From: Rutidosis leptorrhynchoides
Taxonomy: Eukaryota > Streptophyta > Magnoliopsida > Asterales > Asteraceae
Assembly: GCF_046630445.1 (NCBI RefSeq)
Contig: NC_092342.1
Span: forward strand, 81,332,001-81,396,000
DNA: 64,000 nt
Reading direction: 5' to 3'
Shown here: in pieces, positions 10,601 through 23,150 of the stretch
How positions within the stretch are numbered: the first letter of the stretch is position 1
How the letters are laid out: each line of letters starts with the position of its first letter
The notes under the pieces: generated by a model
What the model was told of the DNA's origin: nothing
The model's input: the letters and a program-made list of their open reading frames with translations, nothing else
The model's database searches: none
Position numbers and translations under genes: made by a program

Positions 10601-12287
10601 CTACTTATATGGGGTCAAAAGTATTATATATACCGACCACAAAAGTCTTCAACACATATTTAATCAGAAACAACTGAATATGAGGCAGCGTAGGTGGATT
10701 GAATTATTGAATGATTACGACTTTGAGATTCGTTACCACCCGGGGAAGGCAAATGTGGTAGCCGATGCCTTGAGCAGGAAGGACAGAGAACCCATTCGAG
10801 TAAAATCTATGAATATAATGATTCATAATAACATTAATACTCAAATAAAGGAGGCGCAACAAGGAGTTTTAAAAGAGGGAAATTTAAAGGATGAAATACC
10901 CAAAGGATCGGAGAAGCATCTTAATATTCGGGAAGACGGAACCCGGTATAGGGCTGAAAGGATTTGGGTACCAAAATTTGGAGATATGAGAGAAATGGTA
11001 CTTAGAGAAGCTCATAAAACCAGATACTCAATACATCCTGGAACGGGGAAGATGTACAAGGATCTCAAGAAACATTTTTGGTGGCCGGGTATGAAAGCCA
11101 ATGTTGCTAAATACGTAGGAGAATGTTTGACGTGTTCTAAGGTCAAAGTTGAGCATCAGAAACCATCAGGTCTACTTAAACAACCCGAAATCCCGGAATT
11201 GAAATGGGAAAACATTACCATGGATTTCATCACTAAATTGCCAAGGACTGCAAGTGGTTTTGATACTATTTGGGTAATAGTTGACCGTCTCACCAAATCA
11301 GCACACTTCTTGCCAATAAGAGAAGATGACAAGATGGAGAAGTTAGCACGACTGTATTTGAAGGAAGTCATCTCCAGACATGGAATACCAATCTCTATTA
11401 TCTCTGATAGGGATGGCAGATTTATTTCAAGATTCTGGCAGACATTACAGCAAGCATTAGGAACTCGTCTAGACATGAGTACTGCGTATCATCCACAAAC
11501 TGATGGGCAGAGCGAAAGGACGATACAAACGCTTGAAGACATGCTACGAGCATGTGTTATTGATTTCGGAAACAGTTGGGATCGACATCTACCGTTAGCA
11601 GAATTTTCCTACAACAACAGCTACCATTCAAGCATTGAGATGGCGCCGTTTGAAGCACTTTATGGTAGAAAGTGCAGGTCTCCGATTTGTTGGAGTGAAG
11701 TGGGGGATAGACAGATTACGGGTCCGGAGATTATACAAGAAACTACCGAGAAGATCATCCAAATTCAACAACGGTTGAAAACCGCCCAAAGTCGACAAAA
11801 GAGCTACGCTGACATTAAAAGAAAAGATATAGAATTTGAAATTGGAGAGATGGTCATGCTTAAAGTTGCACCTTGGAAAGGCGTTGTTCGATTTGGTAAA
11901 CGAGGGAAATTAAATCCAAGGTATATTGGACCATTCAAGATTATTGATCGTGTCGGACCAGTAGCTTACCGACTAGAGTTACCTCAACAACTCGCGGCTG
12001 TACATAACACTTTCCACGTCTCGAATTTAAAGAAATGTTTTGCTAAAGAAGATCTCACCATTCCGTTAGATGAAATCCAAATCAACGAAAAACTTCAATT
12101 CATCGAAGAACCCGTCGAAATAATGGATCGTGAGGTTAAAAGACTTAAGCAAAACAAGATACCAATTGTTAAGGTTCGATGGAATGCTCGTAGAGGACCC
12201 GAGTTCACCTGGGAGCGTGAAGATCAGATGAAGAAGAAATACCCGCATCTATTTCCAGAAGATTCGTCAACACCTTCAACAGCTTAA
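7677..12287 (+). CDS. gag-pol: gag-pol polyprotein of element A (Tekay chromovirus)
   Basis: A single open frame of 1536 codons. The true start may be ATG 7713 (residue 13) or 7743. Order: gag capsid region about 65-235; Asn-rich linker about 260-320 from AAC repeats; three zinc knuckles at about 320-400 (CX2CX3HX3C, then two CX2CX4HX4C); aspartic protease with DSGAD near 442; reverse transcriptase with CIDYREL and FIDDI near 776; RNase H from YCDASKQG near 923; integrase with HHCC zinc region about 1105-1160 and D,D,E motifs (MDFITK near 1181, SDRDGR near 1243, GQSER near 1278); chromodomain about 1480-1530 ([13 protein letters not shown]...WERED). All catalytic motifs are present and no stop or frameshift is seen. 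It would supply particle, reverse transcription and integration functions; the chromodomain targets chromatin. Confidence 0.96.
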   Translation: MINLFHLTILKEMTPTTRHTVNMNEEEFCTFLASNIAAVQAALHTNNNLRSSSTGNRVGCTYKEFTACKPLEFDGTEGPIGLKRWTEKVESVFAISKCTEEDKVKYATHTFIGSALTWWNTYLEQVGQDDSYALPWSAFKHLMNEKYRPRTEVNKLKTELRGLRTQGFDITTYERRFTELFLLCPGAFEDEEEKIDAFVKGLPERIQEDISSHEPASIQQACRMAHKLVNQIEERIKEQTAEDANVKQVKRKWEENGDKNHQYNNNNNYNNNRNNYPNNRNINRNYNKRPNNNNNNNNSNYNNHPNNNNNRNNNNNQKQLCQRCEKNHSGFCTKFCNKCKRNGHSAAKCEVYGPGVNRTKGTNGVGTSNGGASSVGASYANVVCYKCGKPGHIIRNCPNQENTNGQGRGRVFNINAAEAQEDPELVTGTFLIDNKSAYVLFDSGADRSYMSRDFCAKLSYPLTPLDSKFLLELANGKLISADNICRNREIKLVSETFKIDLIPVELGSFDVIIGMDWLKEVKAEIVCYKNAIRIIREKGKPLMVYGEKGNTKLHLISNLKAQKLIRKGCYAVLAHVEKVQTEEKSINDVPVAKEFHDVFPKELPGLPPHRSVEFQIDLVPGAAPIARAPYRLAPSEMKELQSQLQELLERGFIRPSTSPWGAPVLFVKKKDGTFRLCIDYRELNKLTIKNRYPLPRIDDLFDQLQGSSVYSKIDLRSGYHQMRVKEDDIPKSAFRTRYGHYEFMVMPFGLTNAPAVFMDLMNRVCGPYLDKFVIVFIDDILIYSKNDQEHGEHLRKVLKVLRKEELYAKFSKCAFWLEEVQFLGHIVNKEGIKVDPAKIETVEKWETPKTPKHIRQFLGLAGYYRRFIQDFSRIAKPLTALTHKGKKFEWNDEQEKAFQLLKKKLTTAPILSLPEGNDDFVIYCDASKQGLGCVLMQQTKVIAYASRQLKIHEQNYTTHDLELGAVVFALKTWRHYLYGVKSIIYTDHKSLQHIFNQKQLNMRQRRWIELLNDYDFEIRYHPGKANVVADALSRKDREPIRVKSMNIMIHNNINTQIKEAQQGVLKEGNLKDEIPKGSEKHLNIREDGTRYRAERIWVPKFGDMREMVLREAHKTRYSIHPGTGKMYKDLKKHFWWPGMKANVAKYVGECLTCSKVKVEHQKPSGLLKQPEIPELKWENITMDFITKLPRTASGFDTIWVIVDRLTKSAHFLPIREDDKMEKLARLYLKEVISRHGIPISIISDRDGRFISRFWQTLQQALGTRLDMSTAYHPQTDGQSERTIQTLEDMLRACVIDFGNSWDRHLPLAEFSYNNSYHSSIEMAPFEALYGRKCRSPICWSEVGDRQITGPEIIQETTEKIIQIQQRLKTAQSRQKSYADIKRKDIEFEIGEMVMLKVAPWKGVVRFGKRGKLNPRYIGPFKIIDRVGPVAYRLELPQQLAAVHNTFHVSNLKKCFAKEDLTIPLDEIQINEKLQFIEEPVEIMDREVKRLKQNKIPIVKVRWNARRGPEFTWEREDQMKKKYPHLFPEDSSTPSTA

Positions 12288-12305
12288 AATTTCGGGACGA
12301 AATTT
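12287..12305 (+). other. Stem-loop on the gag-pol stop codon of element A
   Basis: Arms aaatttcg and cgaaattt (8 bp, loop gga) begin at the last base of the TAA stop and end 4 bases before the polypurine tract region. The same arrangement exists in element B (17807-17825) and element C (20702-20721, minus strand). Tekay elements of other plants have a similar ttcgaggacgaa block here (from memory). Confidence 0.55.
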
Positions 12306-12308
12306 ATT

Positions 12309-12323
12309 TAACGGGTAGGTACT
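12309..12323 (+). other. 3' polypurine tract of element A
   Basis: ttaacgggtaggtac directly precedes the 3' LTR. It is the expected plus-strand primer. The same tract with one change (gggaagg) precedes the LTR of element B. Confidence 0.8.
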
Positions 12324-15300
12324 GTAGTGACCCGAACTTTTCCATGTTTATATATATTAATTGAGATTGATATTTACATGATTAAATGTTTCCAACATGT
12401 TAAGCAATCAAACTTGTTAAGACTTGATTAATTGAAATATGTTTCATATAGACAATTGACCACCCAAGTTGACCGGTGATTCACGAACGTTAAAACTTGT
12501 AAAAACTATATGATGACATATAATGGATATATATATAGTTAACATGATACTATGATAATTAAACATATCATTAAGTATATTAACAATGAACTACATATGT
12601 AAAAACAAGACTACTAACTTAATGATTTTTAAACGAGACATATATGTAACGATTATCGTTGTAAAGACATTTAATGTATATATATCATATTAAGAGATAT
12701 TCATACATGATAATATCATGATAATATAATAATTTAAAATCTCATTTGATATTATAAACATTGGGTTAACAACATTTAACAAGATCGTTAACCTAAAGGT
12801 TTCAAAACAACACTTACATGTAACGACTAACGATGACTTAACGACTCAGTTAAAATGTATATACATGTAGTGTTTTAATATGTATTTATACACTTTTGAA
12901 AGACTTCAATACACTTATCAAAATACTTCTACTTAACAAAAATTCTTACAATTACATCCTCGTTCAGTTTCATCAACAATTCTACTCGTATGCACCCGTA
13001 TTCGTACTCGTACAATACACAGCTTTTAGATGTATGTACTATTGGTATATACACTCCAATGATCAGCTCTTAGCAGCCCATGTGAGTCACCTAACACATG
13101 TGGGAACCATCATTTGGCAACTAGCATGAAATATCTCATAAAATTACAAAAATATGAGTAATCATTCATGACTTATTTACATGAAAACAAAATTACATAT
13201 CCTTTATATCTAATCCATACACCAACGACCAAAAACACCTAAAAACACTTTCATTCTTCAATTTTCTTCATCTAATTGATCTCTCTCAAGTTCTATCTAC
13301 AAGTTCTAAGTGTTCTTCATAAATTCCAAAAGTTCTAGTTTCATAAAATCAAGAATACTTTCAAGTTTGCTAGCTCACTTCCAATCTTGTAAGGTGATCA
13401 TCCAACCTCAAGAAATCTTTGTTTCTTACAGTAGGTTATCATTCTAATACAAGGTAATAATCATATTCAAACTTTGGTTCAATTTCTATAACTATAACAA
13501 TCTTATTTCAAGTGATGATCTTACTTAAACTTGTTTTCGTGTCATGATTCTGCTTCAAGAACTTCGAGCCATCCAAGGATCCATTGAAGCTAGATCCATT
13601 TTTCTCTTTTCCAGTAGATTTATCCAAGGAACTTAAGGTAGTAATGATGTTCATAACATCATTTGATTCATACATATAAAGCTATCTTATTCGAAGGTTT
13701 AAACTTGTAATCACTAGAACATAGTTTAGTTAATTCTAAACTTGTTCGCAAACAAAAGTTAATCCTTATAAATTGACTTTTAAAATCAACTAAACACATG
13801 TTCTATATCTATATGATATGCTAACTTAATGATTTAAAACCTGGAAACACGAAAAATACCGTAAAACCGGATTTACGCCGTCGTAGTAACACCGCGGGCT
13901 GTTTTGGGTTAGTTAATTAAAAACTATGATAAACTTTGATTTTAAAGTTGTTATTCTGAGAAAATGATTTTTATTATGAACATGAAACTATATCCAAAAA
14001 TTATGATTAAACTCAAAGTGGAAGTATGTTTTCTAAAATGGTCATCTAGACGTCGTTCTTTCGACTGAAATGACTACCTTTACAAAAATGACTTGTAACT
14101 TATTTTTCCGACTATAAACCTATACTTTTCTGTTTAGATTCATAAAATAGAGTTCAATATGAAACCATAGCAATTTGATTCACTCAAAACGGATTTAAAA
14201 TGAAGAAGTTATGGGTAAAACAAGATTGGATAATTTTTCTCATTTTAGCTACGTGAAAATTGGTAACAAATCTATTCCAACCATAACTTAATCAACTTGT
14301 ATTGTATATTATGTAATCTTGAGATACCATAGACACGTATACAATGTTTCGACCTATCATGTTGACACATCTATATATATTTCGGAACAACCATAGACAC
14401 TCTATATGTGAATGTTGGAGTTAGCTATACAGGGTTGAGGTTGATTCCAAAATATATATAGTTTGAGTTGTGATCAATACTGAGATACGTATACACTGGG
14501 TCGTGGATTGATTCAATATAATATTTATCAATTTATTTCTGTACATCTAACTGTGGACAACTAGTTGTAGGTTACTAACGAGGACAGCTGACTTAATAAA
14601 CTTAAAACATCAAAATATATTAAAAGTGTTGTAAATATATTTTGAACATACTTTGATATATATGTATATATTGTTATAGGTTCGTGAATCAACCAGTGGC
14701 CAAGTCTTACTTCCCGACGAAGTAAAAATCTGTGAAAGTGAGTTATAGTCTCACTTTTAAAATCTAATATTTTTGGGATGAGAATACATGCAGGTTTTAT
14801 AAATGATTTACAAAATAGACACAAGTACGTGAAACTACATTCTATGGTTGAATTATCGAAATCGAATATGCCCCTTTTTATTAAGTCTGGTAATCTAAGA
14901 ATTAGGGAACAGACACCCTAATTGACGCGAATCCTAAAGATAGATCTATTGGGCCTAACAAACCCCATCCAAAGTACCGGATGCTTTAGTACTTCGAAAT
15001 TTATATCATATCCGAAGGGTGTCCCGGAATGATGGGGATATTCTTATATATGCATCTTGTTAATGTCGGTTACCAGGTGTTCACCATATGAATGATTTTT
15101 ATCTCTATGTATGGGATGTGTATTGAAATATGAAATCTTGTGGTCTATTGTTACGATTTGATATATATAGGTTAAACCTATAACTTACCAACATTTTTGT
15201 TGACGTTTAAAGCATGTTTATTCTCAGGTGAATATTAAGAGCTTCCGCTGTTGCATACTAAAATAAGGACAAGATTTGGAGTCCATGTTTGTATGATATT

Positions 15301-15571
15301 GTGTAAAAACTGCATTCAAGAAACTGATTTCGATGTAACATATTTGTATTGTAAACCATTATGTAATGGTCGTGTGTAAACAGGATATTTTAGATTATCA
15401 TTATTTGATAATCTACGTAAAGCTTTTCAAACCTTTATTTATGAAATAAAGGTTATGGTTTGTTTTAAAAATGAATGCAGTCTTTGAAAAACGTCTCATA
15501 TAGAGGTCAAAACCTCGCAACGAAATCAATTAATATGGAACGTTTTTAATCAATAAGAACGGGACATTTCA
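12324..15571 (+). repeat. 3' LTR of element A
   Basis: A direct repeat of 2481-5728, from tgtagtgacccg to gggacatttca, followed by the CAACA duplication at 15572-15576. About 25 substitutions relative to the 5' LTR were noted by eye over 3248 bp, many of them C/T or G/A, consistent with a young insertion in methylated DNA. Confidence 0.93.
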
Positions 15572-15576
15572 CAACA
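15572..15576 (+). repeat. Right target-site duplication of element A (CAACA)
   Basis: Identical to 2476-2480. Beyond it the RT frame of element B continues (HLRMILELLQKEQLYAKF), which confirms the insertion. Confidence 0.92.
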
Positions 15577-17807
15577 TTTGCGTATGATTCTTGAACTCTT
15601 ACAAAAGGAACAACTTTATGCTAAATTCTCTAAGTGCGAGTTTTGGCTCAAAACTATACAATTCCTTGGACATGTTGTTGATAGAAGAGGAATACATGTT
15701 GATCTTGCTAAAATCACTGCTATTCAGAACTGGGAGATACCAAAGACTGCGAAGCATATTCGCCAATTTTTGGGACTTGCCGGTTACTATCGGAGATTTA
15801 TAAAGGATTTTTCACTTCTTGCTAAACCTCTTACGAAGCTAACACAAAAAAGGGAAGAAATTTGAGTGGTCCGAAGAACAGAAATCTGCTTTCAAGATTC
15901 TGAAGGAGAAGTTGACCACAGCCCCGATTCTATCTTTACCTGAAGGTACTGACGATTTTGTTGTTTACTGCGATGCCTCAAAGCAAGGCTTTGGTTGTGT
16001 TTTAATGCAATGTGAAAAGGTTATTGCCTACGCATCTAGACAGTTGAAGAAACATGAAGAGAACTACACCACACATGACCTTGAGTTAGGTGCCGTGGTA
16101 TTTGCATTAAAGATATGTAGACATTATTTGTATGGTACCCATTTTACGGTGTACACTGATCATAAAAGTCTTCTACACATCTTTGATCAAAAACAGCTGA
16201 ACATGAGGCAAAACCGATGGCTCGAGTTATTGAACGATTATCACTGTGAGCTGAAATATCATCCTGGCAAGGCGAATGTAGCTGCCGATGCCCTTAGTCG
16301 AAAAGACGATGTTAAACGTGTTCGTGCCTTAAACCTGAAAATCAAATCAAATCTTATATCACAAATTTGCAAAGCTCAACCGAAAGCTATTAAACCAACA
16401 CTTATCGAAGGTGAAGGACCTATCGGTTTCGAGAACCAACTCTAAGTGAAAGCTAATGGTACACGGTACTTTAGCAACAGAATTTGGGTTCCTCGCTTCA
16501 GTAATCACCGTGAACTAGTCTTGGATGAAGCGCATAAGACTAGGTATTCTATTCATCCGGGTTCCAGTAAGATGTACCACGATGTGAAGGAATTATACTG
16601 GTGGCCTAACATGAAAACCGACATTACTACTTATGTTAGTAAGTGTCTCACTTGTTTGAAAGTCAAGGCTGAACATCAAAAGCCTTCTAGTCTATTGACA
16701 CAACCCGATATTTCGCAGTGGAAGTGGGAATGTATCGCTATGGACTTTATTACTAAATTGCCCAAGACTTCTAGTGGAAATGATACTATATGGGTCATAG
16801 TAGATCGTCTTACTAAATCTACTCATTTCTTACCGATCAAGGAGACCGACAAGATGGAGAGATTGTCACAACTGTATATCAAAGAAATTATCTCTCGTCA
16901 TGGTGTTCCTATATCAATCATATCCGATCGCGACAGTAGATTCACTTCCAGATTCTGGAAATCCTTACAAACTGCTCTTGGAACTCAACTCGACATGAGT
17001 ACTGCTTATCATCCACAAACCGATGGTCAAGGTGAACGAACCATTCAAACATTGGAAGATATGCTTCACGCTTGTGTTATCGACTTCGGCAAAGGCTGGG
17101 ATAGACGTCTGCCTTTGGTTGAATTTTCTTATAACAACAGTTATCACTCTAGCATTAAAGCTGCACCTTTTGAAGCTCTATATGGACGGAAGTGTAGATC
17201 CCCTCTATCTTGGGATGAACTTGAGGACAGACATTTAACTGGTCCTGAAATTATTCACGAAACTACCGAAAAGATCGTTCAAATCAAGCAACGTTTATAA
17301 ACTGCCCGTAGCTGACAGAAGAGTTATGCCGATAAGAAACGAAAGGACATCGAATACCAAGTTGGAGATAAAGTCATGTTGAAAGTATCCCCTTGGAAAG
17401 GTGTTGTCTGTTTCGGTAATCAAAGTAAACTCAGTCCACGATATGTTGGACCTTTCACAATCACTGAAAGAATTGGTCCCGTGGCATATTGATTAGAACT
17501 ACCAACCAAACTCAATCAAGTACATGATGTGTTTCATGTCTCAAATCTTAAACGGTGTATTGCTGATGACACTCTCGTTATTCCTTTGGATGACATTCGC
17601 ATTGATGATAAAATGCACTTCATATAGGAGCCCGTAGAAGTCATGGACCGATCTGCTAAACGCTTAAAACAAAGCACCATACCTATTGTTAAGATCCGTT
17701 GGAATTCACGATGTGGCCCCGAGTATACCTGGGAACGTGAAGACCAAATGAAACAGATATATCTCCATCTCTTCTCAACCGCTGATGCATCCGAGAAGTC
17801 TACCTAA
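15577..17807 (+). pseudogene. Element B pol, 3' part (RT end, RNase H, integrase, chromodomain)
   Basis: This continues the RT of 1679-2480. RT connection ([26 protein letters not shown]) is followed by a one-base shift in an A run near 15850. RNase H ([21 protein letters not shown]) ends at a TAA near 16443. Integrase has the zinc region ([13 protein letters not shown]...CLTC), [16 protein letters not shown] and [12 protein letters not shown]. The chromodomain near the end reads VEVMDRSAKRLKQ...WERED. Further stops lie near 17298, 17313, 17491 and 17625. The domain order is that of a Tekay chromovirus about as diverged from element A as a separate subfamily. It is non-functional. Confidence 0.92.
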
Positions 17808-17828
17808 AACTTTGGGATGAAGTTTTTA

Positions 17829-17843
17829 TTAACGGGAAGGTAC
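17829..17843 (+). other. Polypurine tract of element B, with upstream stem-loop at 17807
   Basis: ttaacgggaaggtac precedes the LTR start tgtaacaaccc at 17844. The stem-loop at 17807-17825 begins on the last base of the TAA, as in element A, and keeps pairing through a C-G for T-A replacement and G-T pairs. Confidence 0.7.
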
Positions 17844-19999
17844 TGTAACAACCCTCACTTTTCGACTTCTAAATTTACTGAATTAACCCGAGGGTTATCT
17901 GCCTGACTATATGTATTAAGGGTTGTTATATACAATTAAATATTGAACGAATAGTAATTTTTAGTCAACGATGTACGCTTAAATAAATAATATATTATTA
18001 ATTTATATAATTTGACATAATTTAACTAAGTATATAAACTTTGTATCACTTTTATTATTTAGTTAATGTATTATATATTTAACTATATAACAAATCCAAT
18101 TATATATCAATGTAATAATATTTACAAACTTACTAAAACTATAGTTTAATAATTAAAATCATAATTATTATTAAAAATACAAAATACCGAATTATTTATT
18201 ATTTTTATGCAAAATTTGTATTTATTAATTAAAAAAATATATTGACAAATATTCTTGGAAAAACACTAAATCAATTTGTTTATTTATAAAAAAAACCTTA
18301 AAATAAATGAATTTAAAAAAAATACTTTTTAATTAAAAATTATAATGGAAAAACTACTTTTATTATTTTATTTTGTGCATTATTCCATTACCTAACATTT
18401 AATACTTTTGAATTTTAAAATCTCATTAAAAATTAAAATATTTCTTTTTCTTTTAATTATTTTATTCTTTTTACCTAATTTTTTCAAGTATAAATACCCC
18501 TCATTTCTCATTCAAACTCGCACCAAAAAATTTCTCATTCTCTCTTTGAAGAATTACTACTAGTAAGTATTCTTTTCTTACTTTTTACTTTTTACTTTTT
18601 ACTTCAGTTTATTATTTTATTTTTTACCAAAACATGTAAATAATGTTATAAATTATATGCAATTAAAAATAAAATAAATAACATGTTATAATTAGTAATA
18701 TATGTTACTAAAAATTATAAAAGTATTTTTATGAATTAATATATAAGAATTATAATTAAAATTGAATGAATGAATATATATATATATGTATATACGAACC
18801 TAACGTGAAGGTTATAATTAAAGATAGCGTACAAAGACTACAAACATCACCGCTACTTGTGGCCTAGGGTGATCCTTGTTACCATTATGGGACGCTTGTG
18901 GATCTCGAATGCCAAGACTTAGATTCGGGTCAAGAGATCCTGGGCCACTCGGTAACAATAGATCATTCGAGTGACTTGCATGTTAGCAATGAAGTTTGGG
19001 CGAGATTGTACAACATCTTTGTTAAGAATTATAACCCGAACATTTTTAAACTAGAAGCTTACTATAAGTGGAAGCTTTCCATAAATAGTAAGTTACCAAA
19101 AATAGAAACTTTTGAGAAATAGGAACTTTTTTCGAAAACCGTCACTGTCAATATAGTTGCTATATTAATAAATATACTTTATGTCAGTTAGACATTAACT
19201 AATCAAACGTTATACCTCTAGGTTGATATCCAGATCACTAACTTGCTTTACTTTCCTTCTTGCGTGGAATACTTCAACTGCTATTTAAGGTAAATTCATA
19301 GCCCCTCTTTATTGCTAGCAAACTTACTTACTTTACTTGGGGTGAGACACATGCTATTTTTACTCTTTACAATTTAGACACAAGTACCAAACTGTTAAAC
19401 TATGCTATACCCGGCTATGTCCGACTAAGTCCCTACAGTGATATTTTTAATTGCTACTGCATGCTTAATTATTGGGGGTAGGCCTATCGGGAGTAACGTC
19501 CCCGATACATTTGACTAAGTCTTTGTATTACTTGATAATGAAATTAAACCGACAAGGATAGACACAAATTGTCATGGGGTAAACTTGAACGTTTAGTCTA
19601 AATATCACGCTTTGGAATAACTTTTTGATCCTGCGGGAGATCAACTTTACAAACTAAATCTTGTGGTCTAAAACAACGGTCAAACTTTTGTTAAACCTAT
19701 GAACTTCACTCAACCTTTTGGTTGACACTTTAGCATGTTTTGTCTCAGGTGCTGTTTGATTCAAGCTTACTTATCTACTGCTTATGTGATGCTACTTGGA
19801 CATAGGATCAAGAGATTATCGCATTTATTACTATTGCATTTAAACATTTACTTTACTCCTTTGTAACGACATTTCATTTTCCGCTGCGTACTCCATAAAT
19901 TTTAACTTTCTCATTTAGTATTGTTCTCGTTATTATAATATGTTAGTATATTTTAATATTAAGTCACATTTCGCCCAGGCCCTAACTGGGGGTGTGATA
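17844..19999 (+). repeat. 3' LTR of element B
   Basis: It starts tgtaacaaccctc right after the polypurine tract and probably ends at gggggtgtgata (19999), where the usual CA terminus would have decayed to TA. It is unlike the A-family LTR. It contains an AT-rich first kilobase, then a region with gggacgcttgtgg and ggtgagacacatgct blocks. A 74-codon frame at 18898-19122 lies inside it and has no recognisable family. The right boundary is the least certain point. Confidence 0.7.
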
Positions 20000-20344
20000 T
20001 TAGGGTTTAGGGTTTGGTGTTTTGCGTTTATGGAATAAACCCAAAACACCAAACCCAAAACCTTAAACCCTAAACCCTAAACTATAAATCGGGCTAAATT
20101 TTACTTCACAAAACATGAAGAAAAAAAACATTCATATTCTTCACGAACAATATTATCTTGAATGTTATTTTTGTCGATCGTTTTCCTGCCTAAATAATAA
20201 CATTCATCACGAAGTGTCTCTTCTAAATGTTCATATTTTCGTGTGATCTTGATGCCGGAAAAAAAATTCAAAAAAAACGAAAAAAAAAATTTTTGCTTCC
20301 CCCCGCTTCCCCCCGATTGGTTACTTCCACATTAATATTATTTT

Positions 20345-20684
<340 letters not shown>

Positions 20685-20721
20685 ATACCTACCTGTTAAA
20701 GAAATTTCGTCCCTGAAATTT
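20685..20721 (-). other. Polypurine tract and conserved hairpin of element C
   Basis: On the minus strand, aaatttcagggacgaaattt (20721-20702) is followed by tttaacaggtaggtat and the LTR start. This is the same order as in element A (12287-12323) and identifies C as Tekay-related despite the absence of pol. Confidence 0.75.
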
Positions 20722-21283
20722 GATACAGATCATCATGGTTGACAATAGGTATGTTTTCATGATGAATATGAGTTGATAAATAGACTTTTATCATCCTTGA
20801 GTAATATGAATGAAAAAATTCGATTACTCAAAACGTACGAGTGAAGCTACCCTAAAAAAGTGAATTGAATGAAATAAGGTTCGTCTTAACTCTTGATGTA
20901 GTCACATTTGATTTCTGGAATTCAAGAGATTTAAAGAAAATCTTATAAAGATTTGATCCTTTGGAAATTAAGAAAATTATGATCCTCATTAATGTTCTAA
21001 GAAGGAAATTGTAATATCACGATCTAATTTGTTAAATTATTAGAATTCAAGAGAAAGATAGGACTATCAAGAAAATATGTTCTTGATATGTTTATAGATT
21101 AGATAGAATATAAGAGTCATGTAACATGGCACATGATGACGTTATGGTCTGTGAATCATCACGTTCCATTAGAAACTCAGCATGACTTACTGTAATATAA
21201 TCAAGTTAATCAAGTGTCATTATATTATACTAACTCATGCATCAATTTCCAACACTACTTTAAAATCATTCATAATTCAAAGT

Positions 21284-21655
21284 CTAAGTTTTCAGAGATT
21301 TAGAACTAAAATAGTTTTCTTTTACGATATAACACAGATAGCGCGGAGAGATATTTAATATCGGAAAAGAATATTTATGAAGATATCTTAAGAAATATTG
21401 AGGATATTTACAATGAAAGATACAATGATATCTTAGAATTTCTAATATTGATGGATGATGATGAAGATTTGTCCGTAACGGTTTAGAGTCAGGAGAAAGG
21501 TATTCGATAATAACTTCAGTAGATACTGAATCATTTGGATTATTTAAAGGCAGGATTAGTCTTTGTGATTTGTTCACAGTCTCCTTCATGGTTTGCTTAA
21601 TCCATTTTCCAGTTCCAACATTTCTGAACTTTGCCAACATACTATTCCTTATCAT
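21284..21655 (-). CDS. Hypothetical ORF in element C interior
   Basis: A 123-codon minus-strand frame in the non-coding 3' half of element C. The N-terminal part (LAKFRNVGTGKWIKQTMKET) looks protein-like, while the C-terminal half is rich in Tyr, Leu, Ser and Phe and may be chance reading of AT-rich DNA. No family is recognised. It may be a decayed fragment of an accessory ORF. Confidence 0.3.
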   Translation of the reverse strand: MIRNSMLAKFRNVGTGKWIKQTMKETVNKSQRLILPLNNPNDSVSTEVIIEYLSPDSKPLRTNLHHHPSILEILRYHCIFHCKYPQYFLRYLHKYSFPILNISPRYLCYIVKENYFSSKSLKT

Positions 21656-21994
21656 CCAACTTTCGACGATTAAGGTCGTTTACGGTTGTCTACAGTTTCT
21701 GCTACTTCATTCAGCTTTTCAACATTCCGAGTATTAATTCGCAGACTAGGTGCTTTTCAGAATTTCAGAATGGAAGATCATAATTCTAAGAGATAAGGTT
21801 ATATGTATACATATAACTGTTGATGTAGAAACGTTGCGAAATTCAAAATACTGCTTGCTAATTCTCAGTAATTGGTATGGAAATTATCGTTACAATATGC
21901 GGATGAGTATATGATAGAGTTTTAATGAAAAAATATAATGGTTTTTAGGAGAGACTTAAATCAATGAGTAATGAAGTTGCTGGTAAGTTTAGTG

Positions 21995-22303
21995 CTAATG
22001 TGGTGGAATATAAACGATTCCCCGGTAACGATGACGAAAGGCAAACTTATATATCAAGGTTATAATAAGACTAATCTGAATGGAAATCGAAGTTGATTTG
22101 CTGAAGCTGTGAAAAAATTGGATACTTTGGAAAGGAATTGCAAAGTTATTTTCGGTAATATCAACGCTAAAGGAGCTAGCACAGATACGTGTTAAACGTT
22201 TACTCAGGTTCCAAGTGTTTTCAGGTGCATAACTATATGCATCAATCTTTTCTTTCGTAGATGAAGTACTGTTAGTTCGTCTTCTCGATTGAGGTATTTT
22301 CAA
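21995..22303 (-). CDS. Hypothetical ORF in element C interior
   Basis: A 102-codon minus-strand frame with a basic, Ser/Thr-rich start (PQSRRRTNSTSSTKEK). No domain is recognised. It lies where gag would be in an intact Tekay element, but shows no capsid or zinc-knuckle features. Confidence 0.25.
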   Translation of the reverse strand: MKIPQSRRRTNSTSSTKEKIDAYSYAPENTWNLSKRLTRICASSFSVDITENNFAIPFQSIQFFHSFSKSTSISIQISLIITLIYKFAFRHRYRGIVYIPPH

Positions 22304-22544
22304 GATTCATGAAAGGTTTGAACGCAGATTGTAATCGTCAAGATACAAATAAGGTTTAAGATGAAATCAAGTGGCAACTTGAAGAAATGTTTAGTTTCAT
22401 ATGTTATAATCAATATTTTAATTTATTTTAATTGTCCAATGTTATTAGTCCACAGTTAGTAGTCCACAATTAATAGTTCAACAATTCATATATAGTTTAA
22501 TATATAATATTCGAATTAATTAATACATGTCTTGACCCATTATA

Positions 22545-22830
22545 TACATGTCTCAGACTCGATCACAACTCAAAGTATATATATTATTTAGAATTAACCT
22601 CAACCCTGTATAGCTAACTCGAGCATTACCGCATATAGAGTGTCTATGGTTATTCTAAATAATATATATAGATGACGTCGATATGATATGTCAAAACATT
22701 GTATATGTGTCCCGATTAATACGACGATATTTAATGTACGTAAAATAAATAACAGAAATTAAATGACGATAAATAAAATTGCGAGAATTAAAATTGCGAT
22801 AAATAAATTGCGATAAATAAAATGTAATAA
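22545..22830 (-). repeat. LTR-like fragment inside element C
   Basis: On the minus strand, 22720-22545 matches a block of the A-family LTR (4500-4640): the caatgtttcgacct-, atagacactctatatg- and gctatacagggttgagg-type segments occur in the same order. Next to it, 22725-22830 carries tandem taaataaaattgcgat-like units resembling the LTR of the Athila-type elements (for example 31500-31560). The mix suggests recombination or template switching. The flanking 22304-23130 is otherwise featureless. Confidence 0.5.
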
Positions 22831-23130
22831 GGAATTAACAGTTAGCTAGTAACAGTTAGCTAGGATTTTGTTAGCGTGGATTCTTAACAAAATTTCTCAT
22901 AGTTAAATTGTTTGTTTCTAACAAATTTTATTTTGTCAAATGTTTTCTTCATTATGCCCCTTGTTGGATTCTGATAGGTCAAAATCCAAATATGAAATTG
23001 AATGAAAATGGTTATTCTGCGGTGAACGGATACGTGTATCGGTGGATGTAAGTAGGATAGTAAATAACTGTTGAATCAGATTCGAAGAATGTACGGTGTA
23101 ACTTATTAATGTTAAATTTAAATATTTCTA

Positions 23131-23150
23131 GGGTATTACCTACCCGTTAA
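23131..23150 (-). other. Internal polypurine-tract copy in element C
   Basis: On the minus strand it reads ttaacgggtaggtaataccc, 19 of 20 bases equal to 7560-7579 of element A, and in the same place: after the extra ORF and before the gag position. Confidence 0.6.

Larger units (their letters stand above)
2481..15571 (+). mobile_element. Complete Tekay-clade Ty3/gypsy element A with F-box gene
   Basis: A 13.1-kb element: 5' LTR, tRNA-iMet-type primer binding site, acidic ORF, F-box ORF, internal polypurine-tract copy, single-frame gag-pol with chromodomain, hairpin, polypurine tract, 3' LTR. It has perfect CAACA target duplications and TG...CA LTR ends. The LTRs are both 3248 bp and differ at roughly 25 sites by eye (under 1%), and all three ORFs are open, so insertion is recent and the element may be autonomous. 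It lies in the RT gene of the related older element B. Tekay elements normally carry only gag-pol, so the two upstream ORFs are additions. Confidence 0.93.
677..19999 (+). mobile_element. Old Tekay-type Ty3/gypsy element B, split by element A
   Basis: The pieces at 677-2480 and 15577-19999 form one degenerate element. Order is leader remnant, coiled-coil ORF, end of protease and reverse transcriptase, [element A], rest of RT, RNase H, integrase, chromodomain, polypurine tract, 3' LTR. The reading frame continues across the A insertion after removal of A and one CAACA repeat, which proves the two halves were joined. Gag and most of the protease are missing between about 1555 and 1676, and the pol frame has many stops and frameshifts. 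Its 5' LTR is outside the window, beyond the other A-family insertion. Confidence 0.85.

Noticed and set aside
20000..20090. True telomeric array
   Set aside because: There are only two or three TTTAGGG-type units on each side and they are imperfect. It is an interstitial relic or a transposon end.
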